Positions 35,176-47,103 of a stretch of 64,000 bases of DNA are shown here, one piece after another (the first letter of the stretch is position 1; every line of letters starts with the position of its first letter). Source of the DNA: Papaver somniferum. Its lineage: Eukaryota > Streptophyta > Magnoliopsida > Ranunculales > Papaveraceae. The notes beneath the pieces were generated by a model, which ran no database searches, was not told the DNA's origin, and saw only the letters and a list, made by a program, of their open reading frames with translations. Made by a program: the position numbers and the translations under genes. The stretch covers positions 186,394,813 through 186,458,812 of the forward strand of contig NC_039359.1 in NCBI RefSeq assembly GCF_003573695.1, given 5' to 3'.

Positions 35176-35369
35176 TGTTGATGGTGGTTTTTAGCTTAGG
35201 GTTAAAATCGTAAAATCTTAGTCAAACAGTAACATCACACTTGAGTAATAATGTCGCCACTAACACATTTATTGTCCCATTCAACATGACTGCATAAAAT
35301 TACCGGGGTACCTTTTTTATGTATATGCCATGCTCCACGGCAGAGCCCTCGGTACTGACTGGCATCATC

Positions 35370-35980
35370 TCTACACATGCCAGCCACGCATGCTAGCCAA
35401 ACGTGCCAATGGTATGCCATGCCAGCCACATTTCCGCGCCAAGGCATGCAAACCATGCTATCCGCACCACGGTGCCAATGGCATACCATGCCAGCCACAT
35501 CTCCGCGCAAAGGCATGCCATCCATGCCAGGAACATCTCCGCGCCAAGGCATGCCAACCATGCCAACCGCACCACTGTGCCCAAGGCATGCCATGCCAGC
35601 CACATGTCCGCGCCAAGGCCTGCCAACTATTCCAGCCGCACCACAGTGCCAATGACATGCCATGCCAGCCACATCTCCGCGCCAAGTCATGCCAACCATG
35701 CCATCCGCACCACAGTGCCAAAGGCATGCCATGCCAGCCACATCTCCGAGCCAAGGAATGCCAACCATTCCAGCCATACCACTGTGCCAAAAGCATGCCA
35801 TGCCAGACACATCTCCGCGCCAAGGCATGCCAACCATGCCAGCCACACCACTGTGCCAAAGGCATGCCATGCCAGCCACATCTCGGCGCCAAGGCATGCC
35901 AGCCGCACCACCGTGCCAAAAGCATGCCATGCCAGCCATATCTCCGCGCCAAGGCATGCCAACCATGCCAGTCGCACCAC
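35370..35980 (+). repeat. 69-bp minisatellite in LTR-A, about 9 units
   Basis: Same 36+33-bp unit; one unit is shortened near 35895. Minus-strand ORF of 297 codons and plus-strand ORFs of 220-256 codons cover it but are repeat artefacts. Confidence 0.93.
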
Positions 35981-37336
35981 TGTGCCAAAGCCATGCGGCC
36001 ATACCACCACGTCGTTGGCTGCGAAACGGAGGGTTGCAGTAATCAACGGCTACCCTTCCATCTGAGATGCAGATCTCAGCCGTACAAGTTCGCCACCTAA
36101 TGCATGGCAACTTCCTGCCCAAGGCCAAACATCACAGTTTATGCCAAAACCCTAATTTTGGTCGCGCCTAAAACATGCCAAAGCCATGCTTCCCTACTAC
36201 CATGTCGCTGGCTGCCAAACGAAGGGTTGCAACAATCAATGGCTACCCTTCCATCTGAGATACAGATCTCAGCCGTACAAGTTCGCCACCTAACGCATGG
36301 AAACTTCAGGACTAAGGCCAAACATCACGGTTTATGCCAAAACCCTAATTTTTGCCGCGCCTAAAACATGCCAAAGCCATGCGGCCCTACCAGCATGCCG
36401 TTGGCTGCCAAACGAAGGGTTGCAGCAATCAACGACTATCCTTCCATCTGAGATGCAGATCTCAGCCATACAAGTTCGCCGCCTAACACATGCCAACTTC
36501 CGGCCCAAGTCCAAACATCACGGTTTATGCCAAAGCCCTAATTTTGGTCCCGCCTAAAACATGCCAAAGCCATGCGACCCTACCACCATGCCGCTGGCTT
36601 CCAAATGAAGGGTTGCAATAATCAACGTCTACCCTTCCATCTGAGATGCAGATCTCAGCCGTACAAGTATGCCACCTAACGCATGGAAATTTCCGGACGA
36701 AGGCCAAACATCACGGTTTATTCCAAAACCCTATTTTGGCCGCGTATAAAACATGTCAAAGCCATGCGGCGCTACCACCATGCCGCTGCTGCCAAACGAA
36801 GGGTTGCAGCAATTAACAGCTACACTTCCATATGAGATGTAAATCTCAGCCGTACAAATTCGCCACCTAACGCATGGCAACTTCCGGCCGAAGGTCAAAC
36901 ATCACAGTTTATGCCAAAACCCTAATTTTGGCCGCGCCTAAAACATGCCAAAGCCATGCGGCCCTACCACCATGCTGCTGGCTGCCAAACGAAGGGTTGC
37001 AACAATCAACGACTACCCTTCCATCTGAGATGCAGATCTCAGCCGTACAAGTACGCCACCTAACGCATGGAAACTTCTGTCCCAAGGCTAAACATCACGG
37101 TTTATGCCCAAACCCTAATTTTGGTCGCGCCTAAAACATGCCAAAGCCATGCGGCCCTACCACCATGCCGCTGGTTGCCAAACGAAGGGTTGCAGCAATC
37201 AACGACTACCCTTCTATCTGAGATGCAGATCTCAGTCGTAAAAATTCGCCACTTAACGCATGGAAACTTCCGACCCAAGGTCAAACATCACAGTTTATGC
37301 CAAAACCCTAATTTTGGTCGCGCCTAAAACATGCCA
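35981..37336 (+). repeat. 193-bp satellite array 6 (about 7 monomers)
   Basis: Seven monomers with telo-box and hairpin, followed by two divergent monomers up to 37673. Array length equals that of array 5, supporting that LTR copies 2 and 3 are a pair. Confidence 0.95.
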
Positions 37337-37673
37337 AATCCATGCCGGCTCTACCACATGCCACTGGATGCAAAACGAAGGGTTGCAACAATCAACGGCC
37401 TCCCTTCCTCGTGAGATGCGAATCTCAGCCGTACAAGCTTTCCTTCAAACGCATGGCCACTTTTGGCCCAATGCCAAGCACTAATTTTGGTCGCGCCTAA
37501 ACAACGCCAAAATCCTAGCTCGGCCGCGCCCAAACCATGCCAATGGCTGCAAACGAAGGGTTGCAACAATCAACGGCCACCATTCCTCATGAGATACGAA
37601 CCTCAGCCATACAAACTTGTCAACAAACGATTTATGACAATCTCTTGACCACGACGCCAAAACCCTAATTTGG

Positions 37674-37678
37674 CCGTG
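37674..37678 (+). repeat. Target-site duplication, left, of the nested element
   Basis: CCGTG before the LTR start TGATAGACAC at 37679; exact copy at 47099-47103. Confidence 0.9.
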
Positions 37679-39215
37679 TGATAGACACATTTTTGTGTCT
37701 AATTTGATCTCAATACTATATATTGTTGGCACTCGATTTTGTTCTAATTTTGTTATTTTATGTATTTGTAGGTATTTTTTAGAAATAAAATTTTTTGGAA
37801 AATTCGTCTCGAAAAGTTGATTTTGGCACCCGGAGGACACGTGTTATTCGGACTCCCAAGTTTGGATAAGGGGTAACCTAATTACTAAGGGGCACCCCTA
37901 GGTCACCCCCAAGGTATCTGCTATTCGCACCCCAGAACTGTATATGGGGACACCCTTCTTAAAAATTCAAATTCTGAAAATTGGCGGGAAAATGTTCACA
38001 GTTCAGGAGAGATTTCGATCGAGAAAATGAAGGAGTTGTAGGTCGATTCAATGGCTGAAATTTGATAGAGAGATGTGATATAGGTTAAGGAACACATTTT
38101 GGGCAGTGGGTTTGATCGGAATTGGCTGGAAAACGCGTGATGATTCACACACCCAAAACAGAGCACGTGTACTGTAACACGAGCAAAATTGAAGTTCTTG
38201 TGTGCATGGAGGAGTTCTACTAGAATTGGACGAGTGCTGACGCGTGGAGAAGGCAATTGGGAGTGTGCATGAATCAAGAGTACGTAAGAATCTTCTATTT
38301 TTGGCAATTATTCCCTATTTTTGGACAGCGGAAATAATGAAGATTATCTCGAGTTATGGCGAGATTAAACGCACCTGTTGCGTATAAAAGGACCCCTTGG
38401 GTTTAGTAGAGAGGCTGTCGAGAGTTGGGAGAAGAGAGGAGAGACACAGAAGCAGAAATCAAGAGTTGATCAAACTATGTTTCTGCTGCTGCTGATGATG
38501 AAGAACACCAAGAACGCGAAGAACAGACTCGCAGCAGCAGTCGTTTATCAACAGTGAAAGAGACTCACAGGCGTGGGTCGTAGGTGTGGGTCTTAGAGAT
38601 TCAGTAACAATAGCACCTCTTCTGTGTCGTTTATTTTGGACGCCTTTTGTGGGTCGCAGAATTCTGTTTAATACTATTTACTTATCTTTCTCTTCATTGT
38701 AAAACACTTTTGAGCATCAATGAAATTCTTTGAGAGGTTTTCCAACATGATGAGCGACTAATTCCCTCGTAACCAAGGCAATGGAGGAAGCTATTCACGC
38801 AACATAAATAGGTAACTATTTCATTTAATTATATAATTCACCTAATCGCTGCTTTTGCAGAGTTTTAAATTATTTGAATGATTGTCTTAATTATTTGTTA
38901 TTCAGTTTGATAGGTTATGCTTGGTTTAATCTCTTGATAATCTATGCTTAAGATTTACAAATAATGTTTGAGAATCTGTATGATTGATAGTGAATTAAAG
39001 ATAAAAGAGGACTTAAGAATTGAATAGAGTTTTGAAATATTTATCATTCAATTTTGCATAATAGTGGAATCTAGTGTCTTGGTTACCTCTCGCCCAAACT
39101 GTTAATATTTTTGTATATATATTTTTAAATCTAAAAATCCATTACCTTCACAAGTTCGAGTTTGAACGATACCCCTTACCACTACAACTACAACCCACGA
39201 AAAAAACTTTAATCA
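37679..39215 (+). repeat. 5' LTR of the nested element
   Basis: 1537 bp from TGATAGACAC to TTTAATCA. TATAAAA at 38393 in GCGTATAAAAGGACC. Minus-strand ORFs in it are shadows repeated in the other LTRs. Confidence 0.92.
38393..38399 (+). promoter_or_regulatory. TATA box of the nested element's 5' LTR
   Basis: TATAAAA followed by GGACCCCTTGGG; same box at 43582 and 46266 in the other two LTR copies. Confidence 0.75.
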
Positions 39216-39218
39216 TTT

Positions 39219-39236
39219 TGGCGCCGCCGACGCGGA
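39219..39236 (+). other. Primer binding site of the nested element
   Basis: TGGCGCCGCCGACGCGG three bases after the LTR end. TGGCGCC starts are common in plant Ty3/gypsy-type elements, which supports a gypsy-derived origin. Confidence 0.7.
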
Positions 39237-40297
39237 TTTGTGCTTAGGTAGAATTTTTTTAGGTTTATTATTTTTTTTAGAATTGTTTGTTCCTTTTTAC
39301 GTTTCTTTTTGTCTTTATTTTGCAGGTTCAAAGTGAAAACTATGGACTTGGAGAGGAAAAAGCTTAAAGCGAAAAGCGAAAAGAGAAGAAAAAAAAGGAC
39401 AATTTTAGGATTTAATTTTTAATTTTTAATTTTTTTGAGTGTGTGAGGAAAACTGTAATTTTTTATTTATTTATTTTGGACTTTGGACTTTAAACAATTG
39501 GACTTTATTATTTTTTTTAACCCTACGGAAGGGTATTATTATTAAAAAAAATAATAAAAAATTATTATTATATAAACTGTGTGCAGGGAAGGACGACGAT
39601 TACTATATCGTCTCGGCCCCTCGGGTTCGCACACGGCATAGGAGTCGTGGCCCGAGTCGACGACAACGGTTCATCGGCCGTCTGGTACGGGAGGTAAGTC
39701 CAATCGAAACACCCGCGAATCTCCTGCAAGCGGGTTACTGTCTGCCTTAAGGTGATAATTGTTTGAGGACGAACCGGACTGTCTTTATTTTCCTAGTAAA
39801 GGGCAAGGCCTGGCCTAAACAAGATAAGGGTTCGGATTTCATCACCGTTCTCTTCTTGCCCGCCTTAGGAAAACGAAACCTAACGCGAACCCAAGCTTAA
39901 AATTTGGAATAGAACGAGATCGATAGGGTAACGAGCTTAATAGGAAACTCGTTCGAAAAATATTGGTTGCTCTTTAAGCACACTCCAAAGTTCATGATGG
40001 TTTCTGTGAGTTGAATGCGTGACTGCGCCGCCTTGTGATAGCGGTGATGCCTTGGATATCAAAGCTCCACTGAGCTTCCCTCGCCTCAATTCAACTTACT
40101 TTGACTCGGATTGATTCCAGATGGGTTTGCTCAAATTGCAACGAATTCCCTTTCGAAATATAGAAGCTGTTCTAGAAACAATCTAAGTGGAGCCATCATG
40201 CTTTTTGTTTGCTAGAAATCTTTAGGTTTGCTTTGGTGGAGTCGAGTCGGCCTTGTTTGTGATTGTATAGAATCCCTCTGTAGTTTATATTTCTTCG
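39237..40297 (+). other. Leader of the nested element
   Basis: AT-rich stretch (39240-39560), then a GC-richer part with a splice-donor-like GAGGTAAGT at about 39690. A 103-codon ORF (39439-39750) crosses both but looks incidental. No coding family recognised. An intron between here and the ORF at 40301 is possible. Confidence 0.4.
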
Positions 40298-40300
40298 GTG

Positions 40301-41046
40301 ATGAATCCTTTTGAGGAGACGCCGCATGCGATGACGTTGCGAGAATATATGTCTAGAAATTCTCGTTATCAAGAGACGTCTTCAGAAATGACTCTTGGTG
40401 AATATATGCGTGGGCAGCGATATATGGATACTCCAACTTTTATTGAGGAATCACCTCTAACGATCTATGAGAAATATTATAAACATAGACCATGTAGTTT
40501 GGAACAAAGATTGAGAATTCTTGAAATTCAAAAATTGTATCATGATGATGAGGATAGTGATGATGAAGAATCTGAAACATGTGGGAATAGTGATCAGGAA
40601 TTTGTTACCCCAGTTGAGCCTTATAATGATTATATTATTCTGGTTCAGATCCTAATAATTTTAAAAATTATTCACCTATTCAAAAGGACGAGGATTTGAC
40701 TAGAGATACCCCCGTTTCAGACGATGTAGTATGTCCTGTTTACGAAACCGATGATGGTTTAGAGGAACCAGTTTATCTTGAGATCGAGTCAAACGATTTA
40801 GAAACAATAGTCTTAGATGAACTCGTAGAGATTAGCGAGGATGAACCTGACTTAGAAAAATCAATTGCCGACCTAGAAATTAGGGAGGTTATGACCAGTC
40901 TATCTAGAGACGCCGAAAACTCTAAGTTTGGGGGTGAGTATCATTCTCCATGTGCTTTAACTCTTAGTAAGGTCCCTCACTTGGGACTTGACATCAATGC
41001 CTCACCATCTTACAAGACTATCTTCGTATCGTTTTCCAGAACCTAA
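40301..41046 (+). pseudogene. Acidic ORF of the nested element, frameshifted
   Basis: Open from ATG 40301 (MNPFEETPHAMTLREYM; track-style earlier Met at 40298 also possible) with a repeated motif MTLREYM / MTLGEYM, then YEKYYKHRPCSLEQRLRIL and a very acidic run DDEDSDDEESE. The frame changes near 40640 and continues as SPIQKDEDLTRDTPVSDD .. EIREVMTSLSRDAENSKF to TAA at 41044. About 248 residues in all. I do not recognise the family. It could be a highly divergent gag or a captured gene. It is the only protein-like stretch of this element. Confidence 0.5.
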
Positions 41047-42864
41047 TGATATCCAACAAGAGTCTCAATGTTAGAAACCCATCCTCTGGTTGATGTGGTT
41101 AACCCAGGCAATAATACCAAGATTGATTTTGTTTTCCCACCAAATAGTTTTCTTCCAATGTGGGAACATATAGATTCAAATGTGTCGAATATTAAGTTGT
41201 GAGACTAAACCTAAATGCTTAGGTTAGGAAATTAGAATCGACACATTTGCTTAAGAATGACCACTACTCTCACTGTGGTCAATTTGTAAGTCAATCTATT
41301 GACTTAGAGGACCCATTATTTAGGTTATTATTGTGATTCTAAGTTCTATTTGAGTTTTTCCAGACTCTAGGACCTAATGATTGGATCCACCTATGAAGAA
41401 ACGCAGCCAATGAAAATTTCTATTTAGACCCTTTCATAGAACCTGAACCTGAACCACAATTAGATATATTCTTAATCAGGAAACTAGTAAGGGCATGCTA
41501 GTCTTGTTCATTTCTTGGTTCATGCAGTTTCCTTTTGTCAGCTCTTTTGGTTTTAAAGACCCACAGTTATTCCGGCTACTGTTATACGGTTCGAGTTGAC
41601 TAAACCTTTCCTAGTCTGGCTGAAGACTTTAAACTTAGCACTTCTTGGGAGGTAACCCAATCTCACGCAACATGGTAATATCCTTCCTTAACTCTTTTAC
41701 TTCAAATAGTAACGTTTCTCCTTGTTCATGTTTTAATTTTATCTTTAGAACATTGAGGACAATGTTAGATTTAAGTTTGGGGGTATGGGAGAAACTTTTT
41801 AGTTGCAATAAATAAACTCCAGAGCCTAGAAATTTACGCTATTAAGGATAGCACTAACCAATCTAAGTGGATGGAAACATTTTTGTTTTAGGAGTTGAGG
41901 AACCAATCTGACTAGATGGAAACATCTATAGAGTCTATTCATAAAAGCACATAGCTCAGGTGTTAGAAATAACATGATAGTTTCGCCATATCTGTCGAGT
42001 CCTTTTCACTTTCTATTTTTAGTTTTCTTTTGTTTCAAGTGATTTGGTGGGGCACACGATTCAAGTTGTTACCTTTGCTAGGGTGAAATAGAGTGACTGA
42101 GTTACCAAAAAAAAAAAAAAAAAAAAAAAAAACCGGACCAGTTAGACCAATCGGAATAAGTATTAACACTTGGATAGCAATATGCGTGTGTTCTCCCTGT
42201 TTCCGTCGCCTAAGCAAGCGTGGAATGCAGGACCCGTGGGAACTATCGTGTAATCTGCTGACAAGAAGCATGCGCTTGGATCCAAAAGATCTATTCATGC
42301 CGTTAAGTTAAAAAAAAAAATGGTTATTGTTATGTGTAGTCAACTGCTGGTTCCCTTGTATTTGCCAGTTTGTTGATCTAGATTTAAGTTATTGACCACT
42401 GGTTCCCTTGTATATGCCAGTGTGTTAATATTAGTCAGACCGGTATCTCAGTCATTTAGGTTAGGTTCACCTTGGCAGAGGCCTTCAGACAGATATGGGA
42501 AACACCGTTCACTTTTCAACCATCTACATTTTTCTTTTTCCATCTTCTTAATATTTTCATGTGATTAGTCTGACTCCGAGTATGATGTCCATCGTGAAAC
42601 TATCTTAGTAGAGCTCTGTCACTTATATGAATTTTATATGCTTGAGTGCAAACTCGTATACAGCAATTGGAATTTCGTCAGGGTACTTCCTCCTGTAATT
42701 AATAAGTATGCCAACCAAGGAGGTTCTTTAGTGCTTTCCAAGATTTTTCGTAGATAGCTAGGGTCTGGAGTATTGGTTTTGTGGGTACACCTCTGATTAA
42801 CCCACCCGAGATTAACTCGGTCACTTTTCAAGAATAAATTTTGCTCGAGGACTAGCAAATAATA
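41047..42864 (+). other. Interior 3' region of the nested element
   Basis: No supported gene. Contains a first TTTGGGGGTATGGGAGA at about 41777, a poly(A) run of 27 at 42106-42132, and direct repeats around 'ctggttcccttgtatttgccag' at 42348 and 42402. Ends with the polypurine tract at 42865. Confidence 0.5.
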
Positions 42865-42878
42865 AGTTTGGGGGTATT
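42865..42878 (+). other. Polypurine tract before the middle LTR
   Basis: AGTTTGGGGGTATT directly before the middle LTR; the same tract precedes the 3' LTR at 45549-45562. Confidence 0.65.
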
Positions 42879-44440
42879 TTATAGACACATTTTTGTGTCT
42901 AATTTGATCTCAATACTATATATTGTTGGCACTCGATTTTGTTCTAATTTTGTTATTTTATGTATTTGTAGGTATTTTTTAGAAATAAATATTTTTGGAA
43001 AATTCGTCTCGAAAAGTTGATTTTGGCACCCGGAGGACACGTGTTATTCGGACTTCCATGTTTGGATAAGGGGTAACCTAATTACTAAGGGGCACCCCCA
43101 GGTCACCCCAAGGTATCTGCTATTCACACCCCAGAACTGGATAGGGGGACATCCTTCTTCAAAATTCAAATTCTGAAAATTGGCGGGAAAATGTTCACAG
43201 TTCAGGAGAGATTTCGATCGAGAAAATGAAGGAGTTGTAGGTCGATTCAATGGCTGAAATTTGATAGAGAGATGTGATATAGGTTAAGGAACACATTTTG
43301 GGCAGTGGGTTTGATCGGAATTGGCTGGAAAATGCGTGATGATTCACACACCCAAAACAGAGCACGTGTACTGTAACACGAGCAAAATTGAAGTTCTTGT
43401 GTGCATGGAGGAGTTCTACTAGAATTGGACGAGTGATGACGCGTGGAGAAGGCAATTGGGAGTGTGCAGGAAGCAAGAGTATGTAAGAATCTTCTATTTT
43501 TGGCAATTATTCCCTATTTTTGGACAGCGGAAATAATGAAGATTATCTCGAGTTATGGCGAGATTAAACGCACCCGTTGGGTATAAAAGGACCCCTTGGG
43601 GTTTAGTAGAGAGGCTGTCGAGAGTTGGGAGAAGAGAGGAGGGCCACAGAAGCAGAAATCAGAGTTTTCAGAACTCTGTTGCTGCTGCTGCTGCTGCCCG
43701 TGAAGAACAAGGAATCGACCACGGTTCCTTCATCCATTTGCAACAGTTTCTTCAACTTCTATGCAACCTTTATCTTCATCCCAACAGTTTCTTCATCCTG
43801 TTTTGCAACCAATATTGTCATAGCAACAGTTTCTTCATCCTATTTTGCAACAGAGAAGTAAACCACAACATTTAAGTTTCCGTAACCAATTCTATCTTTG
43901 TAACAGAGCATCATCGTCTTCGAACAGAAACTTCTGTTGCGATTTCTCTGTTGCATTGTTTACTCAATTGTAATCAACTTTGGAGCAATAATAAAACATT
44001 TTGAGATTATGATTAATATGAGGAGCTAAACCCAACATTGGGACGACGGAGGGAGTCTATTTTCGTCATTGTGGTAAATTTAATTTATTCTTTTTATGAC
44101 TTTTGCACTGATTAAAAGTTGAAAAATGATTTTAATTAATTAGTTATCATTTTATTTGATGCGGCATGCTTGCTTAAATGTTTGATGTCCCATGCTAACG
44201 ATTTATAACTAATATTCTGAGAATCTATTTTGGAAAAATAAGAGTCCATATATTTATGTTTTGAGCAGTAATTGTTAAGAATAAATAAAATATACCACGT
44301 GCATGAAGAATTGGCCAAGTCCTTAGTCCCAATACCTCTCGAACATCTTATGACAAATTTGTACATATATTTTCGTTTTAAAATCTATTCAAGTCCGAGC
44401 AACGAATTCTTACTTACCGAAATTATACTCACAAAAAAAT
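42879..44440 (+). repeat. Middle LTR of the nested element (diverged)
   Basis: Homologous to the outer LTRs over about the first 760 bp (starts TTATAGACAC, the TG lost), TATA at 43582, then diverges strongly from about 43650 (CTG repeat and 'cagtttcttcatcc' repeats replace the outer-LTR sequence) and re-aligns weakly near 44340-44400. Its terminal TTTAATCA is missing. It belongs to an older or different subfamily. Confidence 0.75.
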
Positions 44441-44442
44441 GG

Positions 44443-44767
44443 TTATGGGAGAAACTTTTCAGTTGCAATAAATAAACTCCAGAGCCTAGAAATTTATGCC
44501 TATTAAGGATAGCACTAACCAATCTAAGTGGATGGAAACATTTTTGTTTTAGGAGCTGAGGAACCAATCTGACTAGATGGAAACATCTATAGAGTCTATT
44601 CATAAAAGCACAGAGCTCAGGTATTAGAAATAACATGATAGTTTCGCCATATCTCGTCGAGTCCTTTTCACTTTCTATTTTTAGTTTTCTTTTGTTTCAA
44701 GTGATTTGGTGGGGCACACGATTCAAGTTGTTACCTTTGCTAGGGTGAAATAGAGTGACTGAGTTAC

Positions 44768-44814
<47 letters not shown>

Positions 44815-45562
44815 GGACCAGTTAGACCAATCGGAATAAGTATTAACACTTGGATAGCAATATGCGTGTGTTCTCCCTGTTTCCGTCGCCTAAGCAAGCG
44901 TGGAATGCAGGACCCGTGGGAACTACCGTGTAATCTGCTGACAAGAAGCATGCGCTTGGATCCAAAAGATCTATTCATGCCGTTAAGTTTAAAAAAAAAA
45001 TGGTTATTGTTATGTGTAGTCAACTGTTGGTTCCCTTGTATTTGCCAGTTTGTTGATCTAGATTTAAGTTATTGACCACTGGTTCCCTTGTATATGCCAG
45101 TGCGTTAATATTAGTCAGACCGGTATCTCAGTCATTTAGGTTAGGTTCACCTTGGCAGAGGCCTTCAGACAGATATGGGAAACACCGTTCACTTTTCAAC
45201 CATCTACATTATTCTTTTTCCATCTTCTTAATCTTTTCATGTGATTAGTCTGACTCCGAGTATGATGTCCATCGTGAAACTATCTTAGTAGAGCTCTGTC
45301 ACTTATATGAATTTTAGTATGCTTGAGTGCAAACTCGTATACAACAATTGGAATTTCGCGTCAGGGTACTTCCTCCTGTAATTAATAAGTATGCCAACCA
45401 AGGAGGTTCTTTAGTGCTTTCCAAGATTTTTCGTAGATAGCTAGGGTCTGGAGTATTGGTTTTTGTGGGTACACCTCTGATAAACCCACCCGAGATTAAC
45501 TCGGTCACTTTTCAAGAATAAATTTTGCTCGAGGACTAGCAAATAATAAGTTTGGGGGTATT
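44443..45562 (+). repeat. Partial second interior of the nested element
   Basis: Duplicate of 41786-42878 with few differences; a poly(A) run of 45 instead of 27 at 44769. Contains no ORF worth calling. Ends with AAGTTTGGGGGTAT before the 3' LTR. Confidence 0.85.
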
Positions 45563-47098
45563 TGGTAGACACATTTTTGTGTCTAATTTGATCTCAATAC
45601 TATATATTGTTGGCACTCGATTTTGTTCTAATTTTGTTATTTTATGTATTTGTAGGTATTTTTTGGAAATAAATATTTTTGGAAAATTCGTCTCGAAAAG
45701 TTGATTTTGGCACCCGGAGGACACGTGTTATTCGGACTCCCAAGTTTGGATAAGGGGTAACCTAATTACTAAGGGGCACCCCCGGGTCACCCCCAAGGTA
45801 TCTGCTATTCGCACCCCAGAACTGGATAGGGGGACACCCTTCTTCAAAATTCAAATTCTGAAAATTGGCGGGAAAATGTTCACAGTTCAGGAGAGATTTC
45901 GATCGAGAAAATGAAGGAGTTGTAGGTCGATTCAATGGATGAAATTTGATAGAGAGATGGATATAGGTTAAGGAACACATTTTGGGCAGTGGGTTTGATC
46001 GGAATTGGCTGGAAAACGCGTGATGATTCACACACCCAAAACAGAGCACACGTACTGTAACACGAGCAAAATTGAAGTTCTTGTGTGCATGGAGGAGTTC
46101 TACTAGAATTGGACGAGTGCTGACGCGTGGAGAAGGCAATTGGGAGTGTGCAGAAAGCAAGAGTACGTAAGAATCTTCTATTTTTGGCAATTATTCCCTA
46201 TTTTTGGACAGCGGAAATAATGAAGATTATCTCGAGTTATGGCGAGATTAAACGCACCTGTTGGGTATAAAAGGACCCCTTGGGTTTAGTACAGAGCCTG
46301 TCGAGAGTTGGGAGAAGAGAGGAGAGCCACAGAAGCAGAAATCAAGAGTTGATCAAACTCTGTTTCTGCTGCTGCTGATGATGAAGAACACCAAGAACGC
46401 GAAGAACAGACTCGCAGCAGCAGTCGTTTATCAACAGTGAAAGAGACTCACAGGCGTGGGTCGTAAGTGTGGGTCTTAGAGATTCAGTAACAATATCACC
46501 TCTTCTGTGTCGTTTATTTTGGACGCCTTTTGTGGGTCGCAGAATTCTGTTTAATACTATTTACTTATCTTTCTCTTCATTTTAAAACACTTTTGAGCAT
46601 CAATGAAATTCTTTGAGAGGTTTTCCAACATGATGAGCGACTAATTCCCTCGTAACCAAGGAAATGGAGGAAGCTATTCACGCAACATAAATGGGTAACT
46701 ATTTCATTTAATTATATAATTCACCTAATCGCTGCTTTTGCAGAGTTTTAAATTATTTGAATGATTGTCTTAATTATTTGTTATTCAGTTTGATAGGTTA
46801 TGCTTGGTTTAATCTCTTGATAATCTATGCTTAAGGTTTACAAATAATGTTTGAGAATCTGTATGATTGATAGTGAATTAAAGATAAAAGAGGACTTAAG
46901 AATTGAATAGAGTTTTGAAATATTTATCATTCAATTTTGCATAATAGTGGAATCTAGTGTCTTGGTTACCTCTCGCCCAAACTGTTAATATTTTTGTATA
47001 TATATTTTTAAATCTAAAAATCCATTACCTTCACAAGTTCGAGTTTGAACGATACCCCTTACCACTACAACTACAACCCACGAAAAAAACTTTAATCA
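45563..47098 (+). repeat. 3' LTR of the nested element
   Basis: 1536 bp, TGGTAGACAC to TTTAATCA, nearly identical to the 5' LTR; TATAAAA at 46266. Confidence 0.92.
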
Positions 47099-47103
47099 CC
47101 GTG
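47099..47103 (+). repeat. Target-site duplication, right, of the nested element
   Basis: CCGTG, exact copy of 37674-37678; the LTR-A sequence resumes here as GTGCCAAGAGCATGCAAG, as in the other copies at about 18016. Confidence 0.9.

Larger units (their letters stand above)
35176..37678 (+). mobile_element. LTR-A copy 3, left segment (split by nested insertion)
   Basis: Starts TGTTGATGGTGG. Minisatellite about 9 units, seven 193-bp monomers, then divergent monomers up to 'aatttggccgtg', where the 9.4-kb element is inserted. The LTR resumes at 47099 with the duplicated CCGTG and continues to 48053. Joined length about 3.45 kb, close to LTR copy 2. Confidence 0.88.
37679..47098 (+). mobile_element. 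Nested non-autonomous LTR retrotransposon (LARD-like), 9420 bp
   Basis: Bounded by TG..CA and the 5-bp duplication CCGTG. Outer LTRs of 1537 and 1536 bp are nearly identical, so the insertion is fairly recent. It contains a third, more diverged LTR in the middle (42879) and two interior segments, the second one truncated: LTR-interior-LTR-interior-LTR. No RT, RNase H or integrase is present anywhere inside, so mobility would depend on enzymes of another element. Interior ends with AAGTTTGGGGGTAT, a typical polypurine tract. The orientation is plus. Confidence 0.93.

Noticed and set aside
37996..38307. Minus-strand ORF repeated at 43195 and 45762
   Set aside because: Lies within the LTRs of the nested element and simply repeats with them.
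39439..39750. 103-codon ORF in the nested element's leader
   Set aside because: Crosses from an AT-rich run into unrelated GC-rich sequence and has a splice-donor word inside; no family resemblance.
42106..42132. Poly(A) tail of a LINE, SINE or processed pseudogene
   Set aside because: The run is internal to a duplicated LTR-element interior and flanked by the same sequence in both copies; no target duplication around it.
42093..42311. ORF 42093-42311 and 44755-45075 beginning with poly-lysine
   Set aside because: Created by a poly(A) run of variable length inside the nested element's non-coding interior.
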